A stretch of DNA of 64,000 nt from contig CAZVKN010000004.1 in NCBI GenBank assembly GCA_964627035.1, positions 76,359-140,358 on the forward strand, given 5' to 3'. This DNA is from CAZVKN01 sp964627035 (GTDB lineage Bacteria; Electryoneota; AABM5-125-24; Hatepunaeales; Hatepunaeaceae). Shown in pieces: positions 1 to 8,339 of the stretch (position 1 is the stretch's first letter; each line of letters starts with the position of its first letter). The notes under the pieces were generated by a model. That model ran no database searches and was not told where the DNA came from. It saw only the letters and a program-made list of their open reading frames with translations. Made by a program: the position numbers and the translations under genes.

Positions 1-1
1 C

Positions 2-793
2 GCAGATCTGCTGTACAATTCCAACGAATACGACCGTGCAGCTAAGCACTATGGAAAGCTCTCAACAGACCATCCTTTGAGTGAACATGCTCCGACTGCC
101 ATGTTCTGGCAGGGGAAAGCACTGTTAATGAACGGTGATACTACAACTGCACTTGATGTTTGGGCAAAGCTTGCCAGGCAGCATAAGCAGAGTGAGTTAA
201 CGGTTCAGAGCATGCTGCTTACAGGGCAAATTCAACTTGCCCAAAAGGACAGTTTGTCTGCATTAGCGTCATTCAGAAAATTGCGTAAAAACTATCAGAA
301 TTCGGATGCCGCTCGTGAGGCAACCGTAATTGAGGGAAAAATTCTTGGATCTCAGGGCAAGGCTGCGGAAGCCATCAAGCTTCTTGGACCGCTATCGAGC
401 GTGGAACCATCTGATTTACTCTCAGATCAAGCCGCTGTGGTTATAGTACAATCGCTAATCCAATTGAAAAGCTACAGTGAGGCATTCTCTTTAGCGAAAC
501 AGGTAGCTAACAGCCGTTCTGACGAGACAGGAGGCGAAGCTCAGCTTGAAACGAGTCGGATTCTATTCCTTCAAGATAAAACTGATGAAGCTGTGGAAAG
601 CTATTTAAGAGTGAAGTACCTGTTTGGTTCTTATCCAAATCTTGTGGCGGAATCACAAATTGAAGTAGCAAAGATTGAGATTGGACGAGGCAATAGATCC
701 GAAGCTGAACGAATCCTTAAATCAATCAAGCAAGACCACGGTGAAGGCAAGTGGGGTGTACTCGCAGATAGTATGTTGAAGGATCTATATTGA
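2..793 (+). CDS. TPR-repeat protein, 5' end cut by window edge
   Basis: The frame is open to the left edge, so the true start lies outside the window; the first in-frame start codon inside is a TTG at 77. The protein is a run of helix-turn-helix repeats of TPR type: alternating A/L-rich helices with motifs such as MFWQGKALLMNG, ALASFRKLRKNY and EAERILKSI, spaced about 34-38 residues. No signal peptide or catalytic motif is visible in the part present. Such proteins are scaffolds for protein-protein contacts, often periplasmic (YbgF/BamD-like) in this group. The stop overlaps the start of the downstream glycosyltransferase by 4 nt, so the two are translationally coupled and probably work in envelope or polysaccharide assembly (inference). 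Confidence 0.75.
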   Translation, partial: ADLLYNSNEYDRAAKHYGKLSTDHPLSEHAPTAMFWQGKALLMNGDTTTALDVWAKLARQHKQSELTVQSMLLTGQIQLAQKDSLSALASFRKLRKNYQNSDAAREATVIEGKILGSQGKAAEAIKLLGPLSSVEPSDLLSDQAAVVIVQSLIQLKSYSEAFSLAKQVANSRSDETGGEAQLETSRILFLQDKTDEAVESYLRVKYLFGSYPNLVAESQIEVAKIEIGRGNRSEAERILKSIKQDHGEGKWGVLADSMLKDLY

Positions 794-1962
794 CAATCTT
801 AGAGCTGCTTGCGGTTGTAGTATGGTGGATCTGTGTGCTTCTGCTGTTCCAGACGTATGCAGGAATTTATCTGTCACTAATGATTTTCAGACCTCGCTTT
901 CGTCAAGAAAGTGGTGAACCTGATTCGGGTACGCGACTGCCATCTATGACCGTTCTAATCCCGGCGTATAATGAAGAAGCAGTAATAGAGGCACGGATTC
1001 TAAATCTCCTGAAGCAGGATTACCCAAATGATCTGTTAGAAATTGTTGTAGTTTCTGACATGTCAACAGACAATACTGTTGCGATTGCAGATAGGTTTAG
1101 TGACCAGAATGTCAGGACAATAGAGATGTCACGCCGCCAAGGCAAGCTTGGGATTATTGATACAGTTACATCCACACTAAAAAGTGACATCATCACAATA
1201 ACTGATGCTAATGTCATTTGTGATAAGCATGCCTTAAAGAATCTCGGTATACAGTTTCATAATCCTGAGGTTGGCGCTGTTGGTGGAAATCTAAAACTCA
1301 AACCACCTAAAAGTGCTAAAAATGTGGATCTTGAAGCGAGTTACAGACGGTATGAAATCGGTTTGAAGAAGCTGATGGGTCGGTTTGGTAAAGTTGTTGG
1401 AATCTACGGCGGTTTATATTCTTTCAGACGGGAGCTTTTTGAGCCAATTCAGGTAACCGGTCACCCATGTCATGACGATGTCATCATGCCTTTGGAAATT
1501 TTACAAAAAGGTTACCGGGTTAATTTTGCTGAGAATGCAATTGCTGAAGAAGAAACGACTTCCACTATTGTTGAGGAATTCAGAAGAAGAGCCCGCATGA
1601 CCGCATATAATCTGAACAGTCTAAGTAGAACAATCTCCCTCTCGTTAAAAGCAGGTGTCGTGGCATTTCTTGTTGCGCTCTCTTACAAAGTAATCCGCTG
1701 GTTGAGCCCATTTCTCTTTACGCTGTTCTTTTTATCCTCCATCTTTCTATCCTCCATTCATCCAATATTCGAGACCACAGCAATTATCTTTATAGCCGGA
1801 ATCTTATTGTCTCTCATCGGTGGTATCCTTGATAGATTCGGTGTGAAGATTTGGCTAGCTACTGCGGTATATCATTTTATGATGATGAATCTTGCCTGTT
1901 ATCTTGGATTGATTAGCTGGGTGAGAGGCGCAAAAGGACACTGGACACCTCGAGGAATGTAG
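790..1962 (+). CDS. Membrane glycosyltransferase, GT2 family
   Basis: A processive-type family 2 glycosyltransferase of 390 aa. It has an N-terminal membrane helix (about residues 5-33), a cytoplasmic GT-A domain starting at TVLIPAYNEE (about 54-63), nucleotide-sugar contacts at SDMSTDN (about 89-95), the metal-binding TDA (about 138-140), the acceptor-base HDD (about 228-230) and a basic RRRAR segment (about 265-269) where synthases carry Q-x-x-R-W. Two or three hydrophobic helices follow (about 287-375). This is the layout of poly-N-acetylglucosamine, cellulose or hyaluronan synthases and of bacterial beta-glycosyltransferases; the sugar and polymer cannot be told. The start is a TTG overlapping the preceding TPR gene by 4 nt. 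The stop codon is the first base of a 24-nt hairpin (1962-1985). Confidence 0.85.
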   Translation: MTILELLAVVVWWICVLLLFQTYAGIYLSLMIFRPRFRQESGEPDSGTRLPSMTVLIPAYNEEAVIEARILNLLKQDYPNDLLEIVVVSDMSTDNTVAIADRFSDQNVRTIEMSRRQGKLGIIDTVTSTLKSDIITITDANVICDKHALKNLGIQFHNPEVGAVGGNLKLKPPKSAKNVDLEASYRRYEIGLKKLMGRFGKVVGIYGGLYSFRRELFEPIQVTGHPCHDDVIMPLEILQKGYRVNFAENAIAEEETTSTIVEEFRRRARMTAYNLNSLSRTISLSLKAGVVAFLVALSYKVIRWLSPFLFTLFFLSSIFLSSIHPIFETTAIIFIAGILLSLIGGILDRFGVKIWLATAVYHFMMMNLACYLGLISWVRGAKGHWTPRGM

Positions 1963-1985
1963 TCGTGGTTGTCCTCAACCACGAC
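1962..1985 (+). repeat. Hairpin repeat, family A (GTCGTGGTTG-TCCT-CAACCACGAC)
   Basis: A perfect 10-bp stem with a 4-nt loop, starting on the last base of the glycosyltransferase stop codon. Related hairpins with the same or substituted stems occur at 11655-11677, 12481-12510, 12511-12533 and, degenerate, about 40441-40461. It could act as a transcript 3' end, but no U tract follows. Confidence 0.75.
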
Positions 1986-2029
1986 CGGTGAATATCACTA
2001 CAAGTTAATACTCACAAAAGGATGACCGA

Positions 2030-4573
2030 ATGAAAATCAGACCCTATCATGTCGTACCGAATCTACCGGAGAACATCAGGCAACTTCATGAAATTTCAAT
2101 GAATCTTTGGTCATCTTGGAACTGGATAGCGGCACAGCTATTTATTCGGTTGGATGCTGAGACTTGGGAGAAGTGTCGTCAAAATCTGGTGAAGACATTG
2201 GGACAACTTCCGCAGGACATCCTTGAAGAAGCCGCTGAAGATGACAGTTTTACCGCTAACCTCGACCGCGTTTGGTTAGCATTAAAAGTATATCTCAAGA
2301 TGAAAACCTGGTTCTCTGAAAAACAGACCGATAATGCCGATATGCGAGCCGCATATTTCTCTATGGAGTTCGGTATTGATGTCGGACTACCGATTTATTC
2401 GGGAGGTTTGGGAATCCTTGCCGGAGATCATCTCAAATCCGCCAGTGATCTCGGCATTCCGCTCGTTGGTGTCGGTCTGCTGTATCAGCAGGGTTATTTC
2501 CAGCAGTATCTTAATTCCGACGGCTGGCAGATGGAACGATACGAGACCAATGATTGGTACAATATGCCGGTCACGAGACAAAATGATGACAACGGGAATC
2601 CGCTGACGATTCATGTTGATCTCGCTGGTGAGCAATTAGCGGCTCATATATGGAAGGTTATTGTCGGGCGTATATCGTTATATCTGTTGGATACGAACAT
2701 ACCTGATAATCCTGAACATTTGCGGAAAATTACGGCGCAACTGTACGGTGGTGATAGCGATAATCGTATTCGTCAAGAGATACTGCTCGGCATCGGTGGA
2801 GTAAGGGCGTTAGATGCGCTTGGTATTAAACCGAGTGTATTTCATATGAACGAAGGTCATAGTGCGTTTTTGTCACTTGAACGAGCACGCCGGTTAATCC
2901 AACAACAGGGGCTTTCCTTCAATGAAGCGCGCGAGATTGTCTGGTCGTCAACCGTGTTCACGACCCACACACCGGTTCCGGCAGGCAATGAAGCGTTTTC
3001 TCACGATGTAATGAAGCATTATTTTGTCAATTTTGCCGAACAGTTGGGGCTAACTTGGGAGCAATTCTATAATATCGGTCAATCAAAATCAAATGGTGAC
3101 ACCTTTTCATTGACAATTTTGGCACTGAAAATGGCGGCGCACTGTAACGGTGTCAGTGAATTGCATGGTGTTGTTTCGCGTGGAATGTGGAAGGATTTGT
3201 GGCACGGACTGTTAGAAAACGAGGTGCCTATCCGTCACATCACCAATGGCATCCACACTCGTAGCTGGCTCAGCAACGACATGGATAACCTGATGTTGCG
3301 TTACATCGGACCTCAATTTATTGAAGACCCTCACAATCAGAAACTGTGGGATCGTGTTGATCGGATACCTGACCTGGAGTTATGGCGGGTTCACCAGATT
3401 CGGAAAGAGCGATTGATATTTTTCTCTCGTAAAAGGTTAAAAAAGCAGCTGGAACAACATGGGGCATCCGTTACCGAGATTAAAGGTGCTGAAGAGATAT
3501 TGAATTCAGAGGCGCTAACCATTGGATTTGCGCGTCGATTTGCGACATATAAGCGTGCATTGTTGATATTGTCTGATCCTGAGAGATTCAAAAAGATTAT
3601 ATCAAGCACATCGCGTCCGGTTCAGTTCATATTTGCGGGTAAGGCTCATCCTGCGGACAATCAGGGTAAGGAGTTAATCCGTCAATTGATTCATTTTACG
3701 AAAGATCCTGTGATCCGTCGTCATTTCGTATTTATTGAGGATTACGACATCAATATAGCTCGTTACATGGTTCAGGGTGTAGATATATGGTTGTCAACTC
3801 CACGTGTTCCGTTAGAAGCGTCAGGTACGAGCGGTATGAAGGCGGTTGCTAACGGTGCGATCAATGTCAGTACGTTGGACGGTTGGTGGGCGGAGTCTTA
3901 TGATCCTTCTGTCGGTTGGGCAGTCGGTTCTGGGGAGACTAACGGCAATCCTGATGATTTGGATCGGATTGAAGCGGAAGCGCTGTACAACCTGTTGGAG
4001 AAGGAAATCATACCGACATATTTCAATATGGATAGAACAGAAGTACCCCGCCAGTGGTTATCAATGATGAAGCATTCCATGAAAAAGTTGGGTGGATTTT
4101 TTAACACACATCGGATGGTGATGGATTACTGCAACAAATTTTACATCCCGGCACACAATGCCGGCAAGAAGATGCAATCTGACAATGCAGCCAAAGCTCG
4201 TGATGTCGCTGCCTGGCGCGATGGAATAAAGGACAAATGGGGGCAGGTTCAAATATGGTCGGAACAATCCGGTGAAGAGAGTGAGATTAAAACTGGCGAT
4301 AAGCTGCCTGCGAGGGTTAAAGTCGGATTGAATGGGTTGCGGTGTAGTGATATTGCGGTTGAACTGCTGTACGGTTCGCTGGATGCTGACGGTGAGATCA
4401 TTGACGGTAAGATAATGACGCTGACCTGTGAAAACAAACAGGACGGTAACGGAATATTCAGCGGTGAGATTCCGTGTGTGACCGGAGGACGCCAAGGTTT
4501 TGCAGTACGAGTTCGGTCAGATCATCCCGATTTGGTTCATTCGTTTACGCCGTTGTTGATGAAGTGGGAGTAA
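2030..4573 (+). CDS. glgP: Alpha-glucan (glycogen) phosphorylase, GT35
   Basis: Removes glucose units from glycogen or maltodextrins with inorganic phosphate, giving glucose-1-phosphate, in the cytoplasm. The 847-aa length and the N-terminal DUF3417-like start (residues 1-100, with NLPENIRQL and NLWSSWNW) place it in the short bacterial/archaeal branch typified by Thermotoga AgpA rather than the E. coli MalP branch. Visible motifs are YFSMEFGI and SGGLGILAGDHLK (glucan site), HMNEGHSAF, FTTHTPVPAGNE, and the pyridoxal-phosphate site EASGTSGMKAVANGA with the Schiff-base lysine at about residue 604, followed by STLDGWW. A C-terminal beta-rich extension of about 130 residues is typical of this branch. 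The ATG at 2030 has AAAGGATG 7-14 nt upstream. No other glycogen gene is adjacent. Confidence 0.95.
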   Translation: MKIRPYHVVPNLPENIRQLHEISMNLWSSWNWIAAQLFIRLDAETWEKCRQNLVKTLGQLPQDILEEAAEDDSFTANLDRVWLALKVYLKMKTWFSEKQTDNADMRAAYFSMEFGIDVGLPIYSGGLGILAGDHLKSASDLGIPLVGVGLLYQQGYFQQYLNSDGWQMERYETNDWYNMPVTRQNDDNGNPLTIHVDLAGEQLAAHIWKVIVGRISLYLLDTNIPDNPEHLRKITAQLYGGDSDNRIRQEILLGIGGVRALDALGIKPSVFHMNEGHSAFLSLERARRLIQQQGLSFNEAREIVWSSTVFTTHTPVPAGNEAFSHDVMKHYFVNFAEQLGLTWEQFYNIGQSKSNGDTFSLTILALKMAAHCNGVSELHGVVSRGMWKDLWHGLLENEVPIRHITNGIHTRSWLSNDMDNLMLRYIGPQFIEDPHNQKLWDRVDRIPDLELWRVHQIRKERLIFFSRKRLKKQLEQHGASVTEIKGAEEILNSEALTIGFARRFATYKRALLILSDPERFKKIISSTSRPVQFIFAGKAHPADNQGKELIRQLIHFTKDPVIRRHFVFIEDYDINIARYMVQGVDIWLSTPRVPLEASGTSGMKAVANGAINVSTLDGWWAESYDPSVGWAVGSGETNGNPDDLDRIEAEALYNLLEKEIIPTYFNMDRTEVPRQWLSMMKHSMKKLGGFFNTHRMVMDYCNKFYIPAHNAGKKMQSDNAAKARDVAAWRDGIKDKWGQVQIWSEQSGEESEIKTGDKLPARVKVGLNGLRCSDIAVELLYGSLDADGEIIDGKIMTLTCENKQDGNGIFSGEIPCVTGGRQGFAVRVRSDHPDLVHSFTPLLMKWE

Positions 4574-4623
4574 TGTTCAAGTGAGATCATTGGCAGAAGT
4601 AGAGGGACAGGGATTGTGATACT

Positions 4624-4950
4624 ATGACCTGCGAAAGGGATAAAAACAAGAGCCCACGCGGCAAATCCGGTTACACTGTAGATAAAATTAGTGTCGGTCA
4701 CACGTATGCTGAGGTGTATTTAAGATTTGGGGATGGTGTGGTTGTTCTGACACCTTCTGTTGCGAAGAGGATGGCACACGATCTTGCGGAAACGGTAGGT
4801 CAATACGAAGACGAACATGGCAAAGTATCCATAAAACCCAAGTCGCGGAAAAAGGAGTCAATGCCGCGAAAGGTGATAAAGTCACTTTATAAGAGTCGAA
4901 GGGTCAGTCCTAAACTTGTATCAATTAACACAAAAAAACGGAAAAAATGA
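4624..4950 (+). CDS. Small DUF3467-like protein
   Basis: A 108-aa basic protein. The central part (about 20-65: DKISVGHTYAEVYLRFGDG, then VVVLTPSVAKRMAHDLAETV and YEDEHG) has the pattern of the DUF3467 family: a strand pair, then SP-x2-AK-x2, a helix, then Y-E-x2-G. The last 40 residues are Lys/Arg-rich and probably disordered. Function is unknown for the family. It lies 50 nt after glgP in the same direction but has no clear Shine-Dalgarno, so the start is uncertain. The family assignment rests on recalled motif similarity. Confidence 0.6.
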   Translation: MTCERDKNKSPRGKSGYTVDKISVGHTYAEVYLRFGDGVVVLTPSVAKRMAHDLAETVGQYEDEHGKVSIKPKSRKKESMPRKVIKSLYKSRRVSPKLVSINTKKRKK

Positions 4951-5115
4951 TTGTACGGTTTCATGCCGGTGACCATTTATTTCCTGTAATATGCTTCTTG
5001 AGTTAGGTAGAATCGATAAGTATCAGCGTTCAGTTATTGACTTGAGCGAAAAAAAACAGCATAATATAAAGTTGCTAATTATATAACTAATAACAATAGT
5101 CAGAGAGGTCTGGAA

Positions 5116-7206
5116 GTGAAAGAGGCTCAACCGAGCAGGGTTAGAAATGTGGCCCTGGTAGCTCATCAGGGATCGGGTAAAACAACCTTAACCGAATCAA
5201 TGCTGCATCGTATGGGTGTCCTTACCCGTATGGGCTCAATAGAAGATGGAAACACTGCAAGCGATTATCGCGCAGATGAAATAGATCGTCAAATGTCAAT
5301 CTCGACTACGCTGGTAGTTGGCGAGCACAATGGCGTGAAGATCAATTTGATTGATACTCCGGGTTTTACAGATTTCATGGGTGAGGTAAAGACCTCGGTG
5401 CGAGTAGCTGATGTGGTCGGGGTTCTGATTCAGGCAGCATCCGGTGTCGAAGTGGGTACAGAGTTGGTCTGGGGGTTTGCGGATGAGCTTTCTTTGCCTC
5501 GATTTCTGTTTATAAACCAGCTTGATCGTGAAAACGTAGATTTTGATTCCGTCGTCGGGACTCTTGAAGAGTCATACGGTTCGGCAATTCCTATCCAGTT
5601 TCCTGTCAATCCCGGTTCCGAGCAGTTTAATCAGATAGTTGACCTGCTTTCAATGAAAGTCGTTACCTGGAATCCTGATGGTGGGATAAAATCTAAGAGC
5701 GACATTCCCGGTGGCATCATTGATAAAGCAAATGAGGCGAAACAAAAATTGATTGATGCAATCGCTGAGAGCGATGACGATCTGATGGAGTTGTATTTCG
5801 AGAATGATGAGCTGACTGAAGATCAATTGATGACCGGACTTCGCAACGGTATCAGAAACGGTATGCTGTATCCGATTCTATGTGGTGCTGCTAGTAAAGA
5901 GGTGGGTACTTCGCTTTTACTTGATTTCCTTGTCAACGTGGCACCGTCACCGGAAGACATGCCGCCATCTATCGCTAAAACTGAATCGAGTGATGATGAC
6001 ACTGAATTGAAATGTGACCCTGAGGGGGATCTTGGTGCGATAGTTTTTAAGACTATTAGTGACAAGCATGTCGGTGATCTTGCATTCTTCAGAGTCTTTT
6101 CAGGCACACTGAGCAGTGGAGCTGATGTTCGCAACACTTCGCGCAGCCAGGTAGAGAAGATCGGGCAGATATTCACCGTCAGCGGAAACAAACGGAAGAA
6201 TGTTGATGCTGTGGCTGCCGGTGATATGGGTGCTTTGGTAAAACTCAAGAATACTCATACAGGTGATACTTTATCAACATCAAAAGCCGAATTGATTCTC
6301 GAAGGAATAGATTTCCCGACACCTGTTATACGAACCGCCGTTGTCGCAAAGACCCAAGGGGATGAGGAGAAAATTTCCAACGGTCTTCATATCCTCGCTG
6401 AGGAGGATCCGTCATTCCACTTTGACTATGATCCGGAGCTTGCACAACTGATTGTATCGGGGCAGGGTGAATTGCAGTTGATTATCCTTCTTGAAAGGCT
6501 GAAAGAGAGGTTCGGTGTTGAAGTCGAACAGGAAGAGCCACGAATTCCGTACCGTGAGACAATAAAAGGCAGCTCGGAAACTCAGGGCAAACACAAGAAA
6601 CAGAGTGGTGGTCGGGGGCAATATGGAGATTGTTGGCTGCGTATTGAGAAACAACCACGTGGTGGAGATTTCGAGTTTGTTAATGCAATTGTCGGAGGAG
6701 TAATTCCGGGCAAATTTGTTCCGGCGGTTGAGAAGGGAGTTATTGGCGCAATGGCAGACGGTGTAGTGGCAGGTTTTCCTGTGGTTGACGTGAAAGTCAC
6801 ATGTTACGACGGAAGTCATCACACGGTGGATTCGTCGGAAAATGCGTTCAAAATGGCCGGTTCCAAGGGTTTTAGAGCCGGATTCGCCAAGGCAAAGCCT
6901 GTGATTCTCGAGCCGATCTATAATGTTGAAGTGCGTGTACCTGAGGAGTATATGGGTGATGTTATGGGAGATATATCATCCCGTCGTGGCAAGATAATGG
7001 GAATGGATGCCGAAGGTCGTTTTCAGGTTATCAAGGCTCAGGTCCCGCTTGCCGAGCTATACAAGTATTCAAGCATCCTCCGTTCGTTGACGGGTGGCAG
7101 AGGATTGCATACCCGCGAGCTGTCCCACTATGAAGATGTGCCGATTGAGATACAGGCTAAGTTGATAAAGGTGTATGAAGAGAAGCGTGCGGAAGGGACC
7201 AGTTGA
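5116..7206 (+). CDS. Elongation factor G-like GTPase (EF-G paralogue)
   Basis: A 696-aa translational GTPase with the five-domain EF-G layout: G domain (1-270), domain II (about 305-390), III (about 400-475), IV (about 480-600) and V (about 600-690, EPIYNVEVRVPEEYMGDVMGD). The P-loop is AHQGSGKT (16-23); bona fide EF-G usually has AHIDAGKT. G2 lies around RQMSIST and G3 is DTPGF (80-84). G4 is NQLD (134-137) rather than NKxD. These features put it in the EF-G-like/EF-G2 clade found in Chlorobi, Deinococcus and Actinobacteria, which coexists with a canonical fusA. Its role may be ribosome recycling, stress or slow translocation (family knowledge, not proven here). The start is GTG after AGAGAGGT. 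The stop overlaps the next TTG start. Confidence 0.9.
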   Translation: MKEAQPSRVRNVALVAHQGSGKTTLTESMLHRMGVLTRMGSIEDGNTASDYRADEIDRQMSISTTLVVGEHNGVKINLIDTPGFTDFMGEVKTSVRVADVVGVLIQAASGVEVGTELVWGFADELSLPRFLFINQLDRENVDFDSVVGTLEESYGSAIPIQFPVNPGSEQFNQIVDLLSMKVVTWNPDGGIKSKSDIPGGIIDKANEAKQKLIDAIAESDDDLMELYFENDELTEDQLMTGLRNGIRNGMLYPILCGAASKEVGTSLLLDFLVNVAPSPEDMPPSIAKTESSDDDTELKCDPEGDLGAIVFKTISDKHVGDLAFFRVFSGTLSSGADVRNTSRSQVEKIGQIFTVSGNKRKNVDAVAAGDMGALVKLKNTHTGDTLSTSKAELILEGIDFPTPVIRTAVVAKTQGDEEKISNGLHILAEEDPSFHFDYDPELAQLIVSGQGELQLIILLERLKERFGVEVEQEEPRIPYRETIKGSSETQGKHKKQSGGRGQYGDCWLRIEKQPRGGDFEFVNAIVGGVIPGKFVPAVEKGVIGAMADGVVAGFPVVDVKVTCYDGSHHTVDSSENAFKMAGSKGFRAGFAKAKPVILEPIYNVEVRVPEEYMGDVMGDISSRRGKIMGMDAEGRFQVIKAQVPLAELYKYSSILRSLTGGRGLHTRELSHYEDVPIEIQAKLIKVYEEKRAEGTS

Positions 7207-7703
7207 GCGATAAGCTTGATCGGTTGTGGGCTCCGTGGAGGATGCAGTACATCGAGGAAACGGTCGCTGCTCCGAAATCGGAATGTTTTCTCTGTGAAGC
7301 TCTTTCACACGGAAATGACAGAGAACGACTGCTCCTTCATCGTGGCGATTTGACTTTTGTTATTCTGAACCTTTATCCTTACAATAACGGGCATCTGCTG
7401 GTTGCTCCAATCAGGCATATCGGAGAGATGGACGAATTGACCGTTGATGAGATGACCGGTCTGTTTGACCATGTACGTAAAGCGGTGAATTGGCTGAAAG
7501 CGGCGATTCAACCGCATGGATTCAATATAGGGATTAACATCGGCAGGGTTGCCGGTGCTGGACTGCCGGATCATTTGCACATTCACATTGTCCCGCGCTG
7601 GAATGGGGACACGAATTCAATGCCGGTGCTCGGTGGGACGAAGGTCATCTCTCAGGGGTTGCAATCTACTTATGATGACCTGCGCAAAGTGATTAATGAT
7701 TAA
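7203..7703 (+). CDS. HIT-family hydrolase/phosphorylase (AP4A-type)
   Basis: A 166-aa histidine-triad protein with the HLHIHIVPRW motif (histidines 124, 126, 128) that attacks the alpha-phosphate of nucleotidyl substrates. The N-terminus RLWAPWRMQYI and a CFLC pair (28-31) match the bacterial branch annotated as AP4A phosphorylase/HIT hydrolase, which can bind zinc through C-x2-C. It probably degrades dinucleoside polyphosphates or related adenylylated compounds. The TTG start overlaps the EF-G-like stop by 4 nt, and the macrodomain gene follows 9 nt later, so the three look like one transcription unit. A second, divergent HIT protein lies at 60948-61454. Confidence 0.9.
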   Translation: MSDKLDRLWAPWRMQYIEETVAAPKSECFLCEALSHGNDRERLLLHRGDLTFVILNLYPYNNGHLLVAPIRHIGEMDELTVDEMTGLFDHVRKAVNWLKAAIQPHGFNIGINIGRVAGAGLPDHLHIHIVPRWNGDTNSMPVLGGTKVISQGLQSTYDDLRKVIND

Positions 7704-7712
7704 CTTGAAAGC

Positions 7713-8228
7713 ATGATTTCGGATCGAATAGAGGTAGTGAAAGGGGATCTGACCGAACAGAAAGTGGATGCGATAGTAAATGCAGCCAACAGCGATCTTA
7801 TACTCGGTGGAGGAGTTGCAGGAGCTATTCGGGTCAAAGGCGGCGATCTGATACAAACAGAGTGCGACAGACAGTCTCCGATTGAATTAGGGCAGGCTGC
7901 TCTGACTACAGCGGGAGAATTGCCTGCAAAGCATGTGATTCATGCGGCGGTGATGCATCTCGGTGGAAGCCCTACACAAGAATCAATAGAAAATTCAACG
8001 TTTAACTCTTTGATACTTGCTGCGGAGTATAAACTTGAATCTGTCAGCTTTCCCGCATTGGGCACTGGAATTGGTGGTTTTTCAATGAGTCTCTCTGCTG
8101 AGATTATGCTGAACGCAGCGAAGAGATTTCTACGCGGGAATTCGCTGCCGAAAGTGGTCAGTTTTGTCTTGTTTGATGACAGTGCTTACAATATATTTCT
8201 GACGAAATTTAATGAGATTGTGTTTTAA
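7713..8228 (+). CDS. Macrodomain protein (ADP-ribose / O-acetyl-ADP-ribose hydrolase)
   Basis: A 171-aa single macrodomain. Diagnostic motifs are VDAIVNAANSDL (N and D contact ADP-ribose), GGGVAGAIRVKGG (the pyrophosphate loop) and SFPALGTGIGGF (the second phosphate loop). It binds or hydrolyses ADP-ribose derivatives such as O-acetyl-ADP-ribose or mono-ADP-ribosylated residues. It lies 9 nt after the HIT gene, suggesting paired nucleotide salvage: HIT acts on adenylylated products and the macrodomain on ADP-ribosylated ones (inference). The ATG start is at 7713; no strong Shine-Dalgarno is seen, in keeping with coupled translation. Confidence 0.9.
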   Translation: MISDRIEVVKGDLTEQKVDAIVNAANSDLILGGGVAGAIRVKGGDLIQTECDRQSPIELGQAALTTAGELPAKHVIHAAVMHLGGSPTQESIENSTFNSLILAAEYKLESVSFPALGTGIGGFSMSLSAEIMLNAAKRFLRGNSLPKVVSFVLFDDSAYNIFLTKFNEIVF

Positions 8229-8234
8229 TTTTAT

Positions 8235-8261
8235 ATCATTCTTCACTTCGTTCAGAATGAT
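8235..8261. repeat. Palindromic repeat, family G
   Basis: ATCATTCT and AGAATGAT arms around CACTTCGTTC, right after the macrodomain gene. A longer member sits at 29394-29454. It could serve as a weak terminator. Confidence 0.6.
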
Positions 8262-8339
8262 AATTACACAACATCTTAGACTTAATCACATTACAATGAA
8301 TCGGTTTTAATTATAGAAACCAAACTATCGAGAATTTCA

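Noticed and set aside
5037..5067. Promoter TTGACT/TAATAT before the EF-G-like gene
   Set aside because: The spacer is 19 nt and the region is A/T-rich, so the match is too weak to list.
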